This document shows positions 11,343 to 24,300 of a stretch of DNA of 64,000 bases, one piece after another. The stretch is taken from contig NW_027150043.1 in assembly GCF_031143425.1 (NCBI RefSeq), forward strand, positions 62,001-126,000, written 5' to 3'. Numbering within the stretch: the stretch's first letter is position 1; each line of letters starts with the position of its first letter. Position numbers and translations under genes: made by a program. A model generated the notes under the pieces. The model searched no databases. It was given only the letters and a program-made list of their open reading frames with translations, and had not been told where the DNA came from. The stretch is from Pleurodeles waltl (Eukaryota; Chordata; Amphibia; Caudata; Salamandridae).

Positions 11343-14300
11343 GTGACTTGTGTGGCTCGGACCAGGTTCTGTTACACAGAATCCTTTGCAAACCTCAAAA
11401 TTTGGCTAAAAAAAACACATGTTCCTCACATTTCTGTGGCAGAAAGTTCTGGAATCTGAGAGGAGCCACAAATTTCCTTTCACCCAGCGTTCCCCCACGT
11501 CTCCCGATAAAAATGATACCTCACTTGTGTGGGTAGGCCTAGCGCCCGCGACAGGAAACGCCCCAAAGCGCAACGTGGACACAGCCAAATTTTTTAAGGA
11601 AAACAGAGGTGTTTTTTGCAAAGTGCCTACCTGTAGATTTTGGCCTGTAGCTCAGCCGCCACCTAGGGAAACCTACCAAACCTGTGCATTTCTGAAAACT
11701 AGAGACCTAGGGGAATCCAAGATGGGGTGACTTGTGTGGCTCAGACCAGGTTCTGTTACCCAGAATCCATTGCAAACCTCAAAATTTGGCTAAAAAAACA
11801 CATGTTCCTCACATTTCTGTGGCAGAAAGTTCTGGAATCTGAGAGGAGCCACAAATTTCCTTCCACCCAGCGTTCCCCCACGTCTCCCGATAAAAATGAT
11901 ACCTCACTTGTGTGGGTAGACCTAGCGCCCGCGACATGGAACGCCCCAAAGCGCAATGTGGACACAGCCAAATTTTTGAAGGACAACAGAGGTGTTTTTT
12001 GCAAAGTGCCTACCTGTAGATTTTGGCCTGTAGCTCAGCCGCCACCTTGGGAAACCTACCAAACCTGTGCATTTCTGAAAACTAGAGACCTAGGGGAATC
12101 CAAGATGGGGTGACTTGTGTGGCTCGGACCAGGTTCTGTTACCCAGAATCCATTGCAAACCTCAAAATTTGGCTAAAAAAACACATGTTCCTCACATTTC
12201 GGTGGCAGAAAGTTCTGGAATCTGAGAGGAGCCACAAATTTCCTTCCACCCAGCATTCCCCCACGTCTCCCGATAAAAATGATACCTCACTTGTGTGGGT
12301 AGGCCTAGCGCCCGCGACAGGAAACGCCCCAAAGCGCAACGTGGACACAGCCACATTTTTGAAGGAAAACAGAGGTGTTTTTTGCAAAGTGCCTACCTGT
12401 AGATTTTGGCCTGTAGCTCAGCCGCCACCTAGGGAAACCTACCAAACCTGTGCATTTCTGAAAACTAGAGACCTAGGGGAATCCAAGATGGGGTGACTTG
12501 TGTGGCTCGGACCAGGTTCTGTTACCCAGAATCCATTGCAAACCTCAAAATGTGGCTAAAAAAAACACATGTTCCTCACATTTCTGTGGCAGAAAGTTCT
12601 GGAATCTGAGAGGAGCCACAAATTTCCTTCCACCCAGCGTTCCCCCACGTCTCCCGATAAAAATGATACCTCACTTGTGTGGGTAGGCCTAGCGCCCGCG
12701 ACAGGAAACGCCCCAAAGCGCAACGTGGACACAGCCAAATTTTTGAAGGAAAACAGAGGTGTTTTTTGCACAGTGCCTACCTGTAGATTTTGGCCTGTAG
12801 CTCAGCCGCCACCTAGGGAAACCTACCAAACCTGTGCATTTCTGAAAACTAGAGACCTAGGGGAATCCAAGATGGGGTGACTTGTGTGGCTCGGACCAGG
12901 TTCTGTTACACAGAATCCTTTGCAAACCTCAAAATTTGGCTAAAAAAAACACATGTTCCTCACATTTCTGTGGCAGAATGTTCTGGAATCTGAGAGGAGC
13001 CACAAATTTCCTTTCACCCAGCGTTCCCCCACGTCTCCCGATAAAAATGATACCTCACTTGTGTGGGTAGGCCTAGCGCCCGCGACAGGAAACGCCCCAA
13101 AGCGCAACGTGGACACAGCCACATTTTTGAAGGAAAACAGAGGTGTTTTTTGCAAAGTGCCTACCTGTAGATTTTGGCCTGTAGCTCAGCCGCCACCTAG
13201 GGAAACCTACCAAACCGGTGCATTTCTGAAAACTAGAGACCTAGGGGAATCCAAGATGGGGTGACTTGTGTGGCTCGGACCAGGTTCTGTTACCCAGAAT
13301 CCATTGCAAACCTCAAAATTTGGCTAAAAAAACACATGTTCCTCACATTTCTGTGGCAGAAAGTTCTGGAATCTGAGAGGAGCCACAAATTTCCTTCCAC
13401 CCAGCGTTCCCCCACGTCTCCCGATAAAAATGATACCTCACTTGTGTGGGTAGGCCTAGCGCCCGCGACAGGAAACGCCCCAAAGCGCAACGTGGACACA
13501 GCCAAATTTTTGAAGGAAAACAGAGGTGTTTTTTTGCACAGTGCCTACCTGTAGATTTTGGCCTGTAGCTCAGCCGCCACCTAGGGAAACCTACCAAACC
13601 TGTGCATTTCTGAAAACTAGAGACCTAGGGGAATCCAAGATGGGGTGACTTGTGTGGCTCGGACCAGGTTCTGTTACACAGAATCCTTTGCAAACCTCAA
13701 AATTTGGCTAAAAAAACACATGTTCCTCACATTTCTGTGGCAGAAAGTTCTGGAATCTGAGAGGAGCCACAAATTTCCTTTCACCCAGCGTTCCCCCACG
13801 TCTCCCGATAAAAATGATACCTCACTTGTGTGGGTAGGCCTAGCGCCCGCGACAGGAAACGCCCCAAAGCGCAACGTGGACACAGCCAAATTTTTTAAGG
13901 AAAACAGAGGTGTTTTTTGCAAAGTGCCTACCTGTAGATTTTGGCCTGTAGCTCAGCCGCCACCTAGGGAAACCTACCAAACCTGTGCATTTCTGAAAAC
14001 TAGAGACCTAGGGGAATCCAAGATGGGGTGACTTGTGTGGCTCAGACCAGGTTCTGTTACCCAGAATCCATTGCAAACCTCAAAATTTGGCTAAAAAAAC
14101 ACATGTTCCTCACATTTCTGTGGCAGAAAGTTCTGGAATCTGAGAGGAGCCACAAATTTCCTTCCACCCAGCGTTCCCCCACGTCTCCCGATAAAAATGA
14201 TACCTCACTTGTGTGGGTAGACCTAGCGCCCGCGACATGGAACGCCCCAAAGCGCAATGTGGACACAGCCAAATTTTTGAAGGACAACAGAGGTGTTTTT

Positions 14301-14793
14301 TGCAAAGTGCCTACCTGTAGATTTTGGCCTGTAGCTCAGCCGCCACCTTGGGAAACCTACCAAACCTGTGCATTTCTGAAAACTAGAGACCTAGGGGAAT
14401 CCAAGATGGGGTGACTTGTGTGGCTCGGACCAGGTTCTGTTACCCAGAATCCATTGCAAACCTCAAAATTTGGCTAAAAAAACACATGTTCCTCACATTT
14501 CGGTGGCAGAAAGTTCTGGAATCTGAGAGGAGCCACAAATTTCCTTCCACCCAGCATTCCCCCACGTCTCCCGATAAAAATGATACCTCACTTGTGTGGG
14601 TAGGCCTAGCGCCCGCGACAGGAAACGCCCCAAAGCGCAACGTGGACACAGCCACATTTTTGAAGGAAAACAAAGGTGTTTTTTGCAAAGTGCCTACCTG
14701 TAGATTTTGGCCTGTAGCTCAGCCGCCACCTAGGGAAACCTACCAAACCTGTGCATTTCTGAAAACTAGAGACCTAGGGGAATCCAAGATGGG
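11343..14793 (+). repeat. Nine-monomer block L-D-H-C-L-C-L-D-H
   Basis: Unit starts are 11343 (L), 11727 (D), 12110 (H), 12493 (C), 12877 (L), 13261 (C), 13645 (L), 14028 (D) and 14411 (H). Both D units carry the same private changes, CGCAATGTGG and CCACCTTGGG, and both H units carry 245C. L-D-H therefore appears twice, about 2.3 kb apart. With the C unit at 10960 the repeated group is C-L-D-H. Several units are 384 bp through one extra base in the A or T run. Confidence 0.84.
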
Positions 14794-17700
14794 GTGACTT
14801 GTGTGGCTCAGACCAGGTTCTGTTACCCAGAATCCATTGCAAACCTCAAAATTTGGCTAAATAAACACATGTTCCTCACATTTCTGTGGCAGAAAGTTCT
14901 GGAATCTGAGAGGAGCAACAAATTTCCTTCCACCCAGCGTTCCCCCACGTCTCCCGATAAAAATGATACCTCACTTGTGTGGGTAGGCCTAGCGCCCGCG
15001 ACATGAAACGCCCCAAAGCGCAACGTGGACACAGCCAAATTTTTGAAGGAAAACAGAGGTGTTTTTTGCAAAGTGACTACCTGTAGATTTTGGCCTGTAG
15101 CTCAGCCGCCACCTAGGGAAACCTACCAAACCTGTGCATTTCTGAAAACTAGAGACCTAGGGGAATCCAAGATGGGGTGACTTGTGTGGCTCAGACCAGG
15201 TTCTGTTACCCAGAATCCATTGCAAACCTCAAAATTTGGCTAAAAAAACACATGTTCCTCACATTTCTGTGGCAGAAAGTGCTGGAATCTGAGAGGAGCC
15301 ACAAATTTCCTTCCACCCAGCGTTCCCCCACGTCTCCCGATAAAAATGATACCTCACTTGTGTGGGTAGACCTAGCGCCCGCGACATGGAACGCCCCAAA
15401 GCGCAATGTGGACACAGCCAAATTTTTGAAGGACAACAGAGGTGTTTTTTTGCAAAGTGCCTACCTGTAGATTTTGGCCTGTAGCTCAGCCGCCACCTTG
15501 GGAAACCTACCAAACCTGTGCATTTCTGAAAACTAGAGACCTAGGGGAATCCAAGATGGGGTGACTTGTGTGGCTCGGACCAGGTTCTGTTACCCAGAAT
15601 CCATTGCAAACCTCAAAATTTGGCTAAAAAAAACACACATGTTCCTCACATTTCGGTGGCAGAAAGTTCTGGAATCTGAGAGGAGCCACAAATTTCCTTT
15701 CACCCAGCGTTCCCTCAGGTCTCCCGATAAAAATGATACCTCACTTGTGTGGGTAGGCCTAGCGCCCGCGACAGGAAACGCCCCAAAGCGCTACGTGGAC
15801 ACAGCCACATTTTTGAAGGAAAACAGAGGTGTTTTTTGCAAAGTGCCTACCTGTAGATTTTGGACTGTAGCTCAGCCGCCACCTAGGGAAACCTACCAAA
15901 CCTGTGCATTTCTGAAAACTAGAGACCTAGGGGAATCCAAGATGGGGTGACTTGTGTGGCTCGGACCAGGTTCTGTTACCCCGAATCCATTGCAAACCTC
16001 AAAATTTGGCAAAAAAAACACATGTTCCTCACATTTCTGTGGCAGAAAGTTCTGGAATCTGAGAGGAGCCACGAATTTCCTTCCACCCAGCGTTCCCCCA
16101 CGTCTCCCGATAAAAATGATACCTCACTTGTGTGGGTAGGCCTAGCGCCCGCGACAGATAACGCCCCAAAGCGCAACGTGGACACATCCAAATTTTTGAA
16201 GGAAAACAGAGGTGTTTTTTGCAAAGTACCTACCTGTAGATTTTGGCTTGTAGCTCAGCCGCCACCTAGGGAAACCTACCAAACCTGTGCATTTCTGAAA
16301 ACTAGAGACCTAGGGGAATCCAAGATGGGGTGACTTGTGTGGCTCGGACCAGGTTCTGTTACCCAGAATCCATTGCAAACCTCAAAATTTGGCTAAAAAA
16401 AACACATGTTCCTCACATTTCGGTGGCAGAAAGTTCTGGAATCTGAGAGAAGCCACAAATTTCCTTCCACCCAGCATTCCCCCACGTCTCCCGATAAAAA
16501 TGATACCTCACTTGTGTGGGTAGGCCTAGCGCCCGCGACAGGAAACGCCCCAAAGCGCAACGTGGACACAGCCACATTTTTGAAGGAAAACAGAGGTGTT
16601 TTTTGCAAAGTGCCTACCTGTAGATTTTGGCCTGTAGCTCAGCCGCCACCTAGGGAAACCTACCAAACCTGTGCATTTCTGAAAACTAGAGACCTAGGGG
16701 AATCCAAGATGGGGTGACTTGTGTGGCTCAGACCAGGTTCTGTTACCCAGAATCCATTGCAAACCTCAAAATTTGGCTAAATAAACACATGTTCCTCACA
16801 TTTCTGTGGCAGAAAGTTCTGGAATCTGAGAGGAGCAAGAAATTTCCTTCCACCCAGCGTTCCCCCACGTCTCCCGATAAAAATGATACCTCACTTGTGT
16901 GGGTAGGCCTAGCGCCCGCGACATGAAACGCCCCAAAGCGCAACGTGGACACAGCCAAATTTTTGAAGGAAAACAGAGGTGTTTTTTGCAAAGTGCCTAC
17001 CTGTAGATTTTGGCCTGTAGCTCAGCCGCCACCTAGGGAAACCTACCAAACCTGTGCATTTCTGAAAACTAGAGACCTAGGGGAATCCAGGATGGGGTGA
17101 CTTGTGTGGCTCGGACCAGGTTCTGTTACCCAGAATCCTTTGCAAACCTCAAAATTTGGCTAAAAAAAACACATGTTCCTAACATTTCTGTGGCAGAAAG
17201 TTCTGGAATCTGAGAGGAGCCACAAATTTCCTTCCACCCAGCGTTCCCCCACGTCTCCCGATAAAAATGATACCTCACTTGTGTGGGTAGACCTAGCGCC
17301 CGCGACATGGAACGCCCCAAAGCGCAACGTGGACACAGCCAAATTTTTGAAGGACAACAGAGGTGTTTTTTGCAAAGTGCCTACCTGTAGATTTTGGCCT
17401 GTAGCTCAGCCGCCACCTAGGGAAACCTACCAAACCTGTGCATTTCTGAAAACTAGAGACCTAGGGGAATCCAAGATGGGGTGACTTGTGTGGCTCGGAC
17501 CAGGTTCTGTTACCCAGAATCCATTGCAAACCTCAAAATTTGGCTAAAAAAACACACATGTTTCTCACATTTCGGTGGCAGAAAGTTCTGGAATCTGAGA
17601 GGAGCCACAAATTTCCTTTCACCCAGCGTTCCCTCAGGTCTCCCGATAAAAATGATACCTCACTTGTGTGGGTAGGCCTAGCGCCCACGACAGGAAACGC

Positions 17701-18248
17701 CCCAAAGCGCTACGTGGACACAGCCACATTTTTGAAGGAAAACAGAGGTGTTTTTTGCAAAGTGCCTACCTGTAGATTTTGGACTGTAGCTCAGCCGCCA
17801 CCTAGGGAAACCTACCAAACCTGTGCATTTCTGAAAACTAGAGACCTAGGGGAATCCAAGATGGGGTGACTTGTGTGGCTCGGACCAGGTTCTGTTACCC
17901 CGAATCCATTGCAAACCTCACAATTTGGCAAAAAAAACACATGTTCCTCACATTTCTGTGGCAGAAAGTTCTGGAATCTGAGAGGAGCCACGAATTTCCT
18001 TCCACCCAGCGTTCCCCCACGTCTCCCGATAAAAATGATACCTCACTTGTGTGGGTAGGCCTAGCGCCCGCGACAGATAACGCCCCAAAGCGCAACGTGG
18101 ACACATCCAAATTTTTATAGGAAAACAGAGGTGTTTTTTGTAAAGTACCTACCTGTAGATTTTGGCTTGTAGCTCAGCCGCCACCTAGGGAAACCTACCA
18201 AACCTGTGCATTTCTGAAAACTAGAGACCTAGGGGAATCCAAGATGGG
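14794..18248 (+). repeat. Nine-monomer block K-D-Y-N-H-K-D'-Y-N
   Basis: Unit starts are 14794 (K), 15177 (D), 15561 (Y, 386 bp), 15947 (N), 16330 (H), 16714 (K), 17097 (D'), 17481 (Y) and 17866 (N). D' is an F/D chimera. The D at 15177 repeats the private CAATGTGG and CTTGGG changes seen at 11727 and 14028. The N at 17866 has TTTTTATAGG instead of TTTTTGAAGG, a stop codon (TAG at 18118-18120) in the monomer's open frame. The order is a 5-monomer cycle (K-D-Y-N-H), shorter than the 13-mer. Confidence 0.85.
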
Positions 18249-21200
18249 GTGACTTGTGTGGCTCAGACCAGGTTCTGTTACCCAGAATCCATTGCAAACC
18301 TCAAAATTTGGCTAAATAAACACATGTTCCTCACATTTCTGTGGCAGAAAGTTCTGGAATCTGAGAGGAGCAACAAATTTCCTTCCACCCAGCGTTCCCC
18401 CACGTCTCCCGATAAAAATGATACCTCACTTGTGTGGGTAGGCCTAGCGCCCGCGACATGAAACGCCCCAAAGCGCAACGTGGACACAGACAAATTTTTG
18501 AAGGAAAACAGAGGTGTTTTTTGCAAAGTGCCTACCTGTAGATTTTGGCCTGTAGCTCAGCCGCCACCTAGGGAAACCTACCAAACCTGTGCATTTCTGA
18601 AAACTAGAGACCTAGGGGAATCCAGGATGGGGTGACTTGTGTGGCTCGGACCAGGTTCTGTTACCCAGAATCCTTTGCAAACCTCAAAATTTGGCTAAAA
18701 AAACACATGTTCCTAACATTTCTGTGGCAGAAAGTTCTGGAATCTGAGAGGAGCCACAAATTTCCTTTCACCCAGCGTTCCCCCACGTCTCCCAATGAAA
18801 ATGATTCCTCACTTGTGTGGGTAGGCCTAGCGCCCGCAACAGGAAACGCCCCAAAGCGCAACGTGGACACAGCCAAATTTTTTAAGGAAAACAGAGGTGT
18901 TTTTTGCAAAGTGCCTACCTGTAGATTTTGGCCTGTAGCTCCGCCGCCACCTAGGGAAACCTACCAAACCTGTGTATTTCTGAAAACTAGAGACCTAGGG
19001 GAATCCAAGATGGGGTGACTTGTGTGGCTCGGACCAGGTTCTGTTACCCAGAATCCATTGCAAACCTCAAAATTTGGCTAAAAAAACACATGTTCCTCAC
19101 ATTTCTGTGGCAGAAAGTTCTGGAATCTGAGAGGAGCCACAAATTTCCTTCTACTCAGCGTTCCCCCACGTCTCCCAATAAAAATGATACCTCACTTGTG
19201 TGGGTAGGCCTAGCGCCCGCGACAGGAAACGCCCCAAAGCGCAACGTGGACACAGCCACATTTTTGAAGGAAAACAGAGGTGTTTTTTGCAAAGTGCCTA
19301 CCTGTAGATTTTGGACTGTAGCTCAGCCGCCACCTAGGGAAACCTACCAAACCTGTGCATTTCTGAAAACTAGAGACCTAGGGGAATCCAAGATGGGGTG
19401 ACTTGTGTGGCTCGGACCAGGTTCTGTTACCCAGAATCCATTGCAAACCTCAAAATTTGGCTAAAAAAACACATGTTCCTCACATTTCTGTGGCAGAAAG
19501 TTCTGGAATCTGAGAGGAGCCACGAATTTCCTTCCACCCAGCGTTCCCCCACGTCTCCCGATAAAAATTTTACCTCACTTGTGTGGGTAGGCCTAGCGCC
19601 CGTGACAGAAAACGCCCCAAAGCGCAACGTGGACACATCCAAATTTTTGAAGGAAAACAGAGGTGTTTTTTGCAAAGTACCTACCTGTAGATTTTGGCTT
19701 GTAGCTCAGCCGCCACCTAGGGAAACCTACCAAACCTGTGCATTTCTGAAAACTAGAGACCTAGGGGAATCCAAGATGGGGTGACTTGTGTGGCTCAGAC
19801 CAGGTTCTGTTACCCAGAATCCATTGCAAACCTCAAAATTTGGCTAAAAAAACACATGTTCCTCACATTTCTGTGGCAGAAAGTTCTGGAATCTGAGAGG
19901 AGCCACGAATTTCCTTCCACCCAGCGTTCCCCCACGTCTCCCGATAAAAATGATACCTCACTTGTGTGGGTAGGCCTAGCGCCCGCGACAGAAAACGCCC
20001 CAAAGCACAACGTGGACACATCCAAATTTTTGAAGGAAAACAGAGGTGTTTTTTGCAAAGTACCTACCTGTAGATTTTGGCTTGTAGCTCAGCCGCCACC
20101 TAGGGAAACCTACCAAACCTGTGCATTTCTGAAAACTAGAGACCTAGGGGAATCCAAGATGGGGTGACTTGTGTGGCTCGGACCAGGTTCTGTTACCCAG
20201 AATCCATTGCAAACCTCAAAATTTGGCTAAAAAAACACATGTTCCTCACATTTCTGTGGCAGAAAGTTCTGGAATCTGAGAGGAGCCACAAATTTCCTTC
20301 CACCCAGTGTTCCCCCACGTCTCCCGATAAAAATGATACCTCACTTGTGTGGGTAGGCCTAGCGCCCGCGACAGGAAACGCCCCAAAGCGCAACGTGGAC
20401 ACAGCCAAATTTTTGAAGGAAAACAGAGGTGTTTTTTGCACAGTGCCTACCTGTAGATTTTGGCCTGTAGCTCAGCCGCCACCTAGGGAAACCTACCAAA
20501 CCTGTGCATTTCTGAAAACTAGAGACCTAGGGGAATCCAAGATGGGGTGACTTGTGTGGCTCGGACCAGGTTCTGTTACACAGAATCCTTTGCAAACCTC
20601 AAAATTTGGCTAAAAAAACACATGTTCCTCACATTTCTGTGGCAGAAAGTTCTGGAATCTGAGAGGAGCCACAAATTTCCTTTCACCCAGCGTTCCCCCA
20701 CGTCTCCCGATAAAAATGATACCTCACTTGTGTGGGTAGGCCTAGCGCCCGCGACAGGAAACGCCCCAAAGCGCAACGTGGACACAGCCAAATTTTTGAA
20801 GGAAAACAGAGGTGTTTTTTGCAAAGTGCCTACCTGTAGATTTTGGCCTGTAGCTCAGCCGCCACCTAGGGAAACCTACCAAACCTGTGCATTTCTGAAA
20901 ACTAGAGACCTAGGGGAATCCAAGATGGGGTGACTTGTGTGGCTCGGACCAGGTTCTGTTACCCAGAATCCATTGCAAACCTCAAAATTTGGCTAAAAAA
21001 ACACATGTTCCTCACATTTCTGTGGCAGAAAGTTCTGGAATCTGAGAGGAGCCACAAATTTCCTTCCACCCAGCGTTCCCCCACGTCTCCCGATAAAAAT
21101 GATACCTCACTTGTGTGGGTAGGCCTAGCGCCCGCGACAGGAAACGCCCCAAAGCGCAACGTGGACACAGCCAAATTTTTGAAGGAAAACAGAGGTGTTT

Positions 21201-21312
21201 TTTGCAAAGTGCCTACCTGTAGATTTTGGCCTGTAGCTCAGCCGCCACCTAGGGAAACCTACCAAACCTGTGTATTTCTGAAAACTAGAGACCTAGGGGA
21301 ATCCAAGATGGG
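18249..21312 (+). repeat. Eight-monomer block K-F-(E/T)-S1-S2-C-L-P
   Basis: Unit starts are 18249 (K), 18632 (F), 19015 (E/T chimera), 19398 (S1), 19781 (S2), 20164 (C), 20547 (L) and 20930 (P). This is the second part of the 13-mer order with E and T merged into one chimeric unit. The F unit has the P-type 344T and a private GATGATTCC. The S1 unit has AAATTTTACC and CCCGTGACAG. The following unit at 21313 is D, so the order continues. Confidence 0.86.
19015..19397 (+). repeat. Chimeric monomer E/T
   Basis: The 5' part has the E-type CTACTCAGCG (T at 19152 and 19155). The 3' part is T: CAGGAAAC (G at 19226), GCCACATTT and GGACTG. The unit is 383 bp with no extra AC, as expected if its 5' half is E. 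It is preceded by F and followed by S1, so one monomer has been lost by an exchange between neighbours. Confidence 0.83.
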
Positions 21313-24300
21313 GTGACTTGTGTGGCTCAGACCAGGTTCTGTTACCCAGAATCCATTGCAAACCTCAAAATTTGGCTAAAAAAACACATGTTCCTCACAT
21401 TTCTGTGGCAGAAAGTTCTGGAATCTGAGAGGAGCCACAAATTTCCTTCCACCCAGCGTTCCCCCACGTCTCCCGATAAAAATGATACCTCACTTGTGTG
21501 GGTAGACCTAGCGCCCGCGACATGGAACGCCCCAAAGCGCAACGTGGACACAACCAAATTTTTGAAGGACAACAGAGGTGTTTTTTGCAAAGTGCCTACC
21601 TGTAGATTTTGGCCTGTAGCTCAGCCGCCACCTAGGGAAACCTACCAAACCTGTGCATTTCTGAAAACTAGAGACCTAGGGGAATCCAAGATGGGGTGAC
21701 TTGTGTGGCTCGGACCAGGTTCTGTTACCCAGAATCCATTGCAAACCTCAAAATTTGGCTAAAAAAACACAGATGTTCCTCACATTTCGGTGGCAGAAAG
21801 TTCTGGAATCTGAGACGAGCCACAAATTTCCTTTCACCCAGCGTTCCCTCAGGTCTCCCGATAAAAATGATACCTCACTTGTGTGGGTAGGCCTAGCGCC
21901 CGCGACAGGAAACGCCCCAAAGCGCTACGTGGACACAGCCACATTTTTGAAGGAAAACAGAGGTGTTTTTTGCAAAGTGCCTACCTGTAGATTTTGGACT
22001 GTAGCTCAGCCGCCACCTAGGGAAACCTACCAAACCTGTGCATTTCTGAAAACTAGAGACCTAGGGGAATCCAAGATGGGGTGACTTGTGTGGCTCGGAC
22101 CAGGTTCTGTTACCCCGAATCCATTGCAAACCTCAAAATTTGGCAAAAAAAACACATGTTCCTCACATTTCTGTGGCAGAAAGTTCTGGAATCTGAGAGG
22201 AGCCACGAATTTCCTTCCACCCAGCGTTCCCCCACGTCTCCCGATAAAAATGATACCTCACTTGTGTGGGTAGGCCTAGCGCCCGCGACAGATAACGCCC
22301 CAAAGCGCAACGTGGACACATCCAAATTTTTGAAGGAAAACAGAGGTGTTTTTTGTAAAGTACCTACCTGTAGATTTTGGCTTGTAGCTCAGCCGCCACC
22401 TAGGGAAACCTACCAAACCTGTGCATTTCTGAAAACTAGAGACCTAGGGGAATCCAAGATGGGGTGACTTGTGTGGCTCGGACCAGGTTCTGTTACCCAG
22501 AATCCATTGCAAACCTCAAAATTTGGCTAAAAAAACACATGTTCCTCACATTTCGGTGGCAGAAAGTTCTGGAATCTGAGAGGAGCCACAAATTTCCTTC
22601 CACCCAGCATTCCCCCACGTCTCCCGATAAAAATGATACCTCACTTGTGTGGGTAGGCCTAGCGCCCGCGACAGGAAACGCCCCAAAGCGCAACGTGGAC
22701 ACAGCCAAATTTTTGAAGGAAAACAGAGGTGTTTTTTGCAAAGTGCCTACCTGTAGATTTTGGCCTGTAGCTCAGCCGCCACCTAGGGAAACCTACCAAA
22801 CCTGTGCATTTCTGAAAACTAGAGACCTAGGGGAATCCAAGATGGGGTGACTTGTGTGGCTCAGACCAGGTTCTGTTACCCAGAATCCATTGCAAACCTC
22901 AAAATTTGGCTAAATAAACACATGTTCCTCACATTTCTGTGGCAGAAAGTTCTGGAATATGAGAGGAGCCACAAATTTCCTTTCACCCAGCGTTCCCCCA
23001 CGTCTCCCAATGAAAATGATACCTCACTTGTGTGGGTAGGCCTAGCGCCCGCAACAGGGAACGCCCCAAAGCGCAACGTGGACACAGCCAAATTTTTTAA
23101 GGAAAACAGAGGTGTTTTTTGCAAAGTGCCTACCTGTAGATTTTGGCTTGTAGCTCAGCCGCCACCTAGGGAAACCTACCAAACCTGTGCATTTCTGAAA
23201 ACTAGAGACCTAGGGGAATCCAAGATGGGGTGACTTGTGTGGCTCGGACCAGGTTCTGTTACCCAGAATCCATTGCAAAACTCAAAATTTAGCTAAAAAA
23301 ACACACATGTTCCTCAAATTTCGGTGGCAGAAAGTTCTGGAATCCGAGAGGAGCCACAAATTTCCTTTCACCCAGCGTTCCCTCACGTCTCCCGATAAAA
23401 ATGATACCTCACTTGTGTGGGTAGGCCTAGCGCCCGCGACAGGAAACGCCCCAAAGCGCAACGTGGACACAGCCACATTTTTGAAGGAAAACAGAGGTGT
23501 TTTTTGCAAAGTGCCTACCTGTAGATTTTGGACTGTAGCTCAGCCGCCACCTAGGAAAACCTACCAAACCTGTGCATTTCTGAAAACTAGAGACCTAGGG
23601 GAATCCAAGATGGGGTGACTTGTGTGGCTCGGACCAGGTTCTGTTACCCAGAATCCATTGCAAACCTCAAAATTTGGCTAAAAAAACACATGTTCCTCAC
23701 ATTTCTGTGGCAGAAAGTTCTGGAATCTGAGAGGAGCCACGAATTTCCTTCCACCCAGCGTTCCCCCATGTCTCCCGATAAAAATGATACCTCACTTGTG
23801 TGGGTAGGCCTAGCGCCCGCGACAGAAAACGCCCCAAAGCGCAACGTGGACACATCCAAATTTTTGAAGGAAAACAGAGGTGTTTTTTGCAAAGTACCTA
23901 CCTGTAGATTTTGGCTTGTAGCTCAGCCGCCACCTAGGGAAACCTACCTAACCTGTGCATTTCTGAAAACTAGAGACCTAGGGGAATCCAAGATGGGGTG
24001 ACTTGTGTGGCTCAGACCAGGTTCTGTTACCCAGAATCCATTGCAAACCTCAAAATTTGGCTAAAAAAACACATGTTCCTCACATTTCTGTGGCAGAAAG
24101 TTCTGGAATCTGAGAGGAGCCACGAATTTCCTTCCACCCAGCGTTCCCCCACGTCTCCCGATAAAAATGATACCTCACTTGTGTGGGTAGGCCTAGCGCC
24201 CGCGACAGAAAACGCCCCAAAGCGCAACGTGGACACATCCAAATTTTTGAAGGAAAACAGAGGTGTTTTTTGCAAAGTACCTACCTGTAGATTTTGGCTT

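Noticed and set aside
18118..18120. In-frame stop in the N unit at 17866 as a pseudogene mark
   Set aside because: With no support that the frame codes for protein, a stop in one of 166 units is just a private substitution.
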